From the NCBI GenBank assembly GCA_000998045.1, contig LCCS01000005.1:1-34128 (forward strand): DNA of 34,128 nt. The letters run 5' to 3'. Position numbers and translations under genes: made by a program. The notes beneath the pieces are model-generated. The model was not told the DNA's origin, did not search any database, and saw only the letters and a program-made list of their open reading frames with translations. Positions within the stretch are counted from its first letter, which is position 1, and each line of letters opens with the position of its first letter. Below, piece by piece: positions 34,036-34,128 of the stretch. The DNA comes from Parcubacteria group bacterium GW2011_GWD2_42_14. GTDB taxonomy: Bacteria; Patescibacteriota; Minisyncoccia; Phycocordibacterales; UBA12088.

Positions 34036-34128
34036 CTAATCAATACCTTGGACGCAGTTGTCTAATAATTGCACTGGTGCCTTGAGACCAATCCCCATAT
34101 GGAGTCGTCTCTCGTTGTAGTACGGCAC
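34036..34128 (-). CDS. C-terminal fragment of an integrase-core transposase (partial at window edge)
   Basis: Reading the minus strand from the edge gives 30 residues, YYNERRLHMGIGLKAPVQ followed by LLDNC, ending in TAG at 34036-34038. The YNxxRxHxGIGxxxP pattern is the end of rve-type transposases (IS3/IS481-like). The gene continues beyond the window. No terminal inverted repeat is visible in the 27 nt between its stop and the deacetylase stop. Confidence 0.75.
   Translation of the reverse strand: MPYYNERRLHMGIGLKAPVQLLDNCVQGID

Noticed and set aside
34036-34128. Complete insertion sequence
   Set aside because: Only the last 30 codons are in the window and no terminal inverted repeat can be seen.

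Overview
The window reads as a chromosomal stretch from a Patescibacteria/CPR-type bacterium, most like the Parcubacteria/Paceibacteria lineage. This is inferred from moderate-to-low GC, many small membrane-anchored proteins of CPR style (MliC-like, Cys-rich FAPCP-type, Trp-rich secreted proteins), short intergenic gaps and standard stop codons. TGA is a real stop at 11083-11085 and 20772-20774, which argues against the code-25 lineages. No rRNA, tRNA, CRISPR array or complete insertion sequence was found.

Layout. 1-5700: small hypothetical genes with Shine-Dalgarno (SD) sites and strong hairpin terminators, mixed with RsgA, an MliC-like membrane protein, a secreted Fn3-like protein and a DUF7768-like protein. 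5728-7525 (minus): a DrrA/DrrB-type ABC exporter. 7670-9014: a ClpS-like protein with an altered pocket, converging on a PAS-HisKA_2 histidine kinase. 9134-13609: the most unusual region. A NrtR-like Nudix/winged-helix regulator with a degenerate Nudix box is followed by an operator/promoter zone and a three-gene SD-led operon: a J-domain fused to a kinase-like domain without catalytic residues, a VWA protein with a MIDAS motif, and a divergent adenylosuccinate-synthetase-fold enzyme whose aspartate loop is rewritten. 13719-17835: lipid or acyl functions (patatin phospholipase, small membrane protein, frameshifted cardiolipin synthase, PhaC-like hydrolase). 18102-22403: MsbA-type ABC exporter, methyltransferase and two PhnB/VOC proteins. 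22459-28957: membrane-anchored proteins, a broken Smr gene, MscS, a MacB/LolD-type ABC ATPase with FtsX-like permease, and a small membrane protein. 29082-34008: DUF2779 nuclease-like protein, HD-domain protein and a secreted polysaccharide deacetylase with two tandem domains. The right edge clips the C-terminus of an integrase-type transposase.

Two kinds of gene start occur side by side. About ten genes have a strong AGGAG-type SD, some with a recognisable -35/-10 promoter upstream. At least eight others have no SD and a TANNNT -10-like hexamer ending 6-8 nt before the start codon, the geometry of leaderless mRNAs. All three genes of the J-pseudokinase/VWA/PurA-like operon, and the PhaC-like gene, belong to the SD class.

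The best candidate for an undescribed system is the 9134-13609 cluster: a predicted nucleotide-sensing repressor controlling a chaperone-pseudokinase, a metal-dependent VWA scaffold and a PurA-fold enzyme predicted to use something other than the normal IMP/aspartate chemistry. Its function is not known to me; everything beyond the domain and motif reading is inference.
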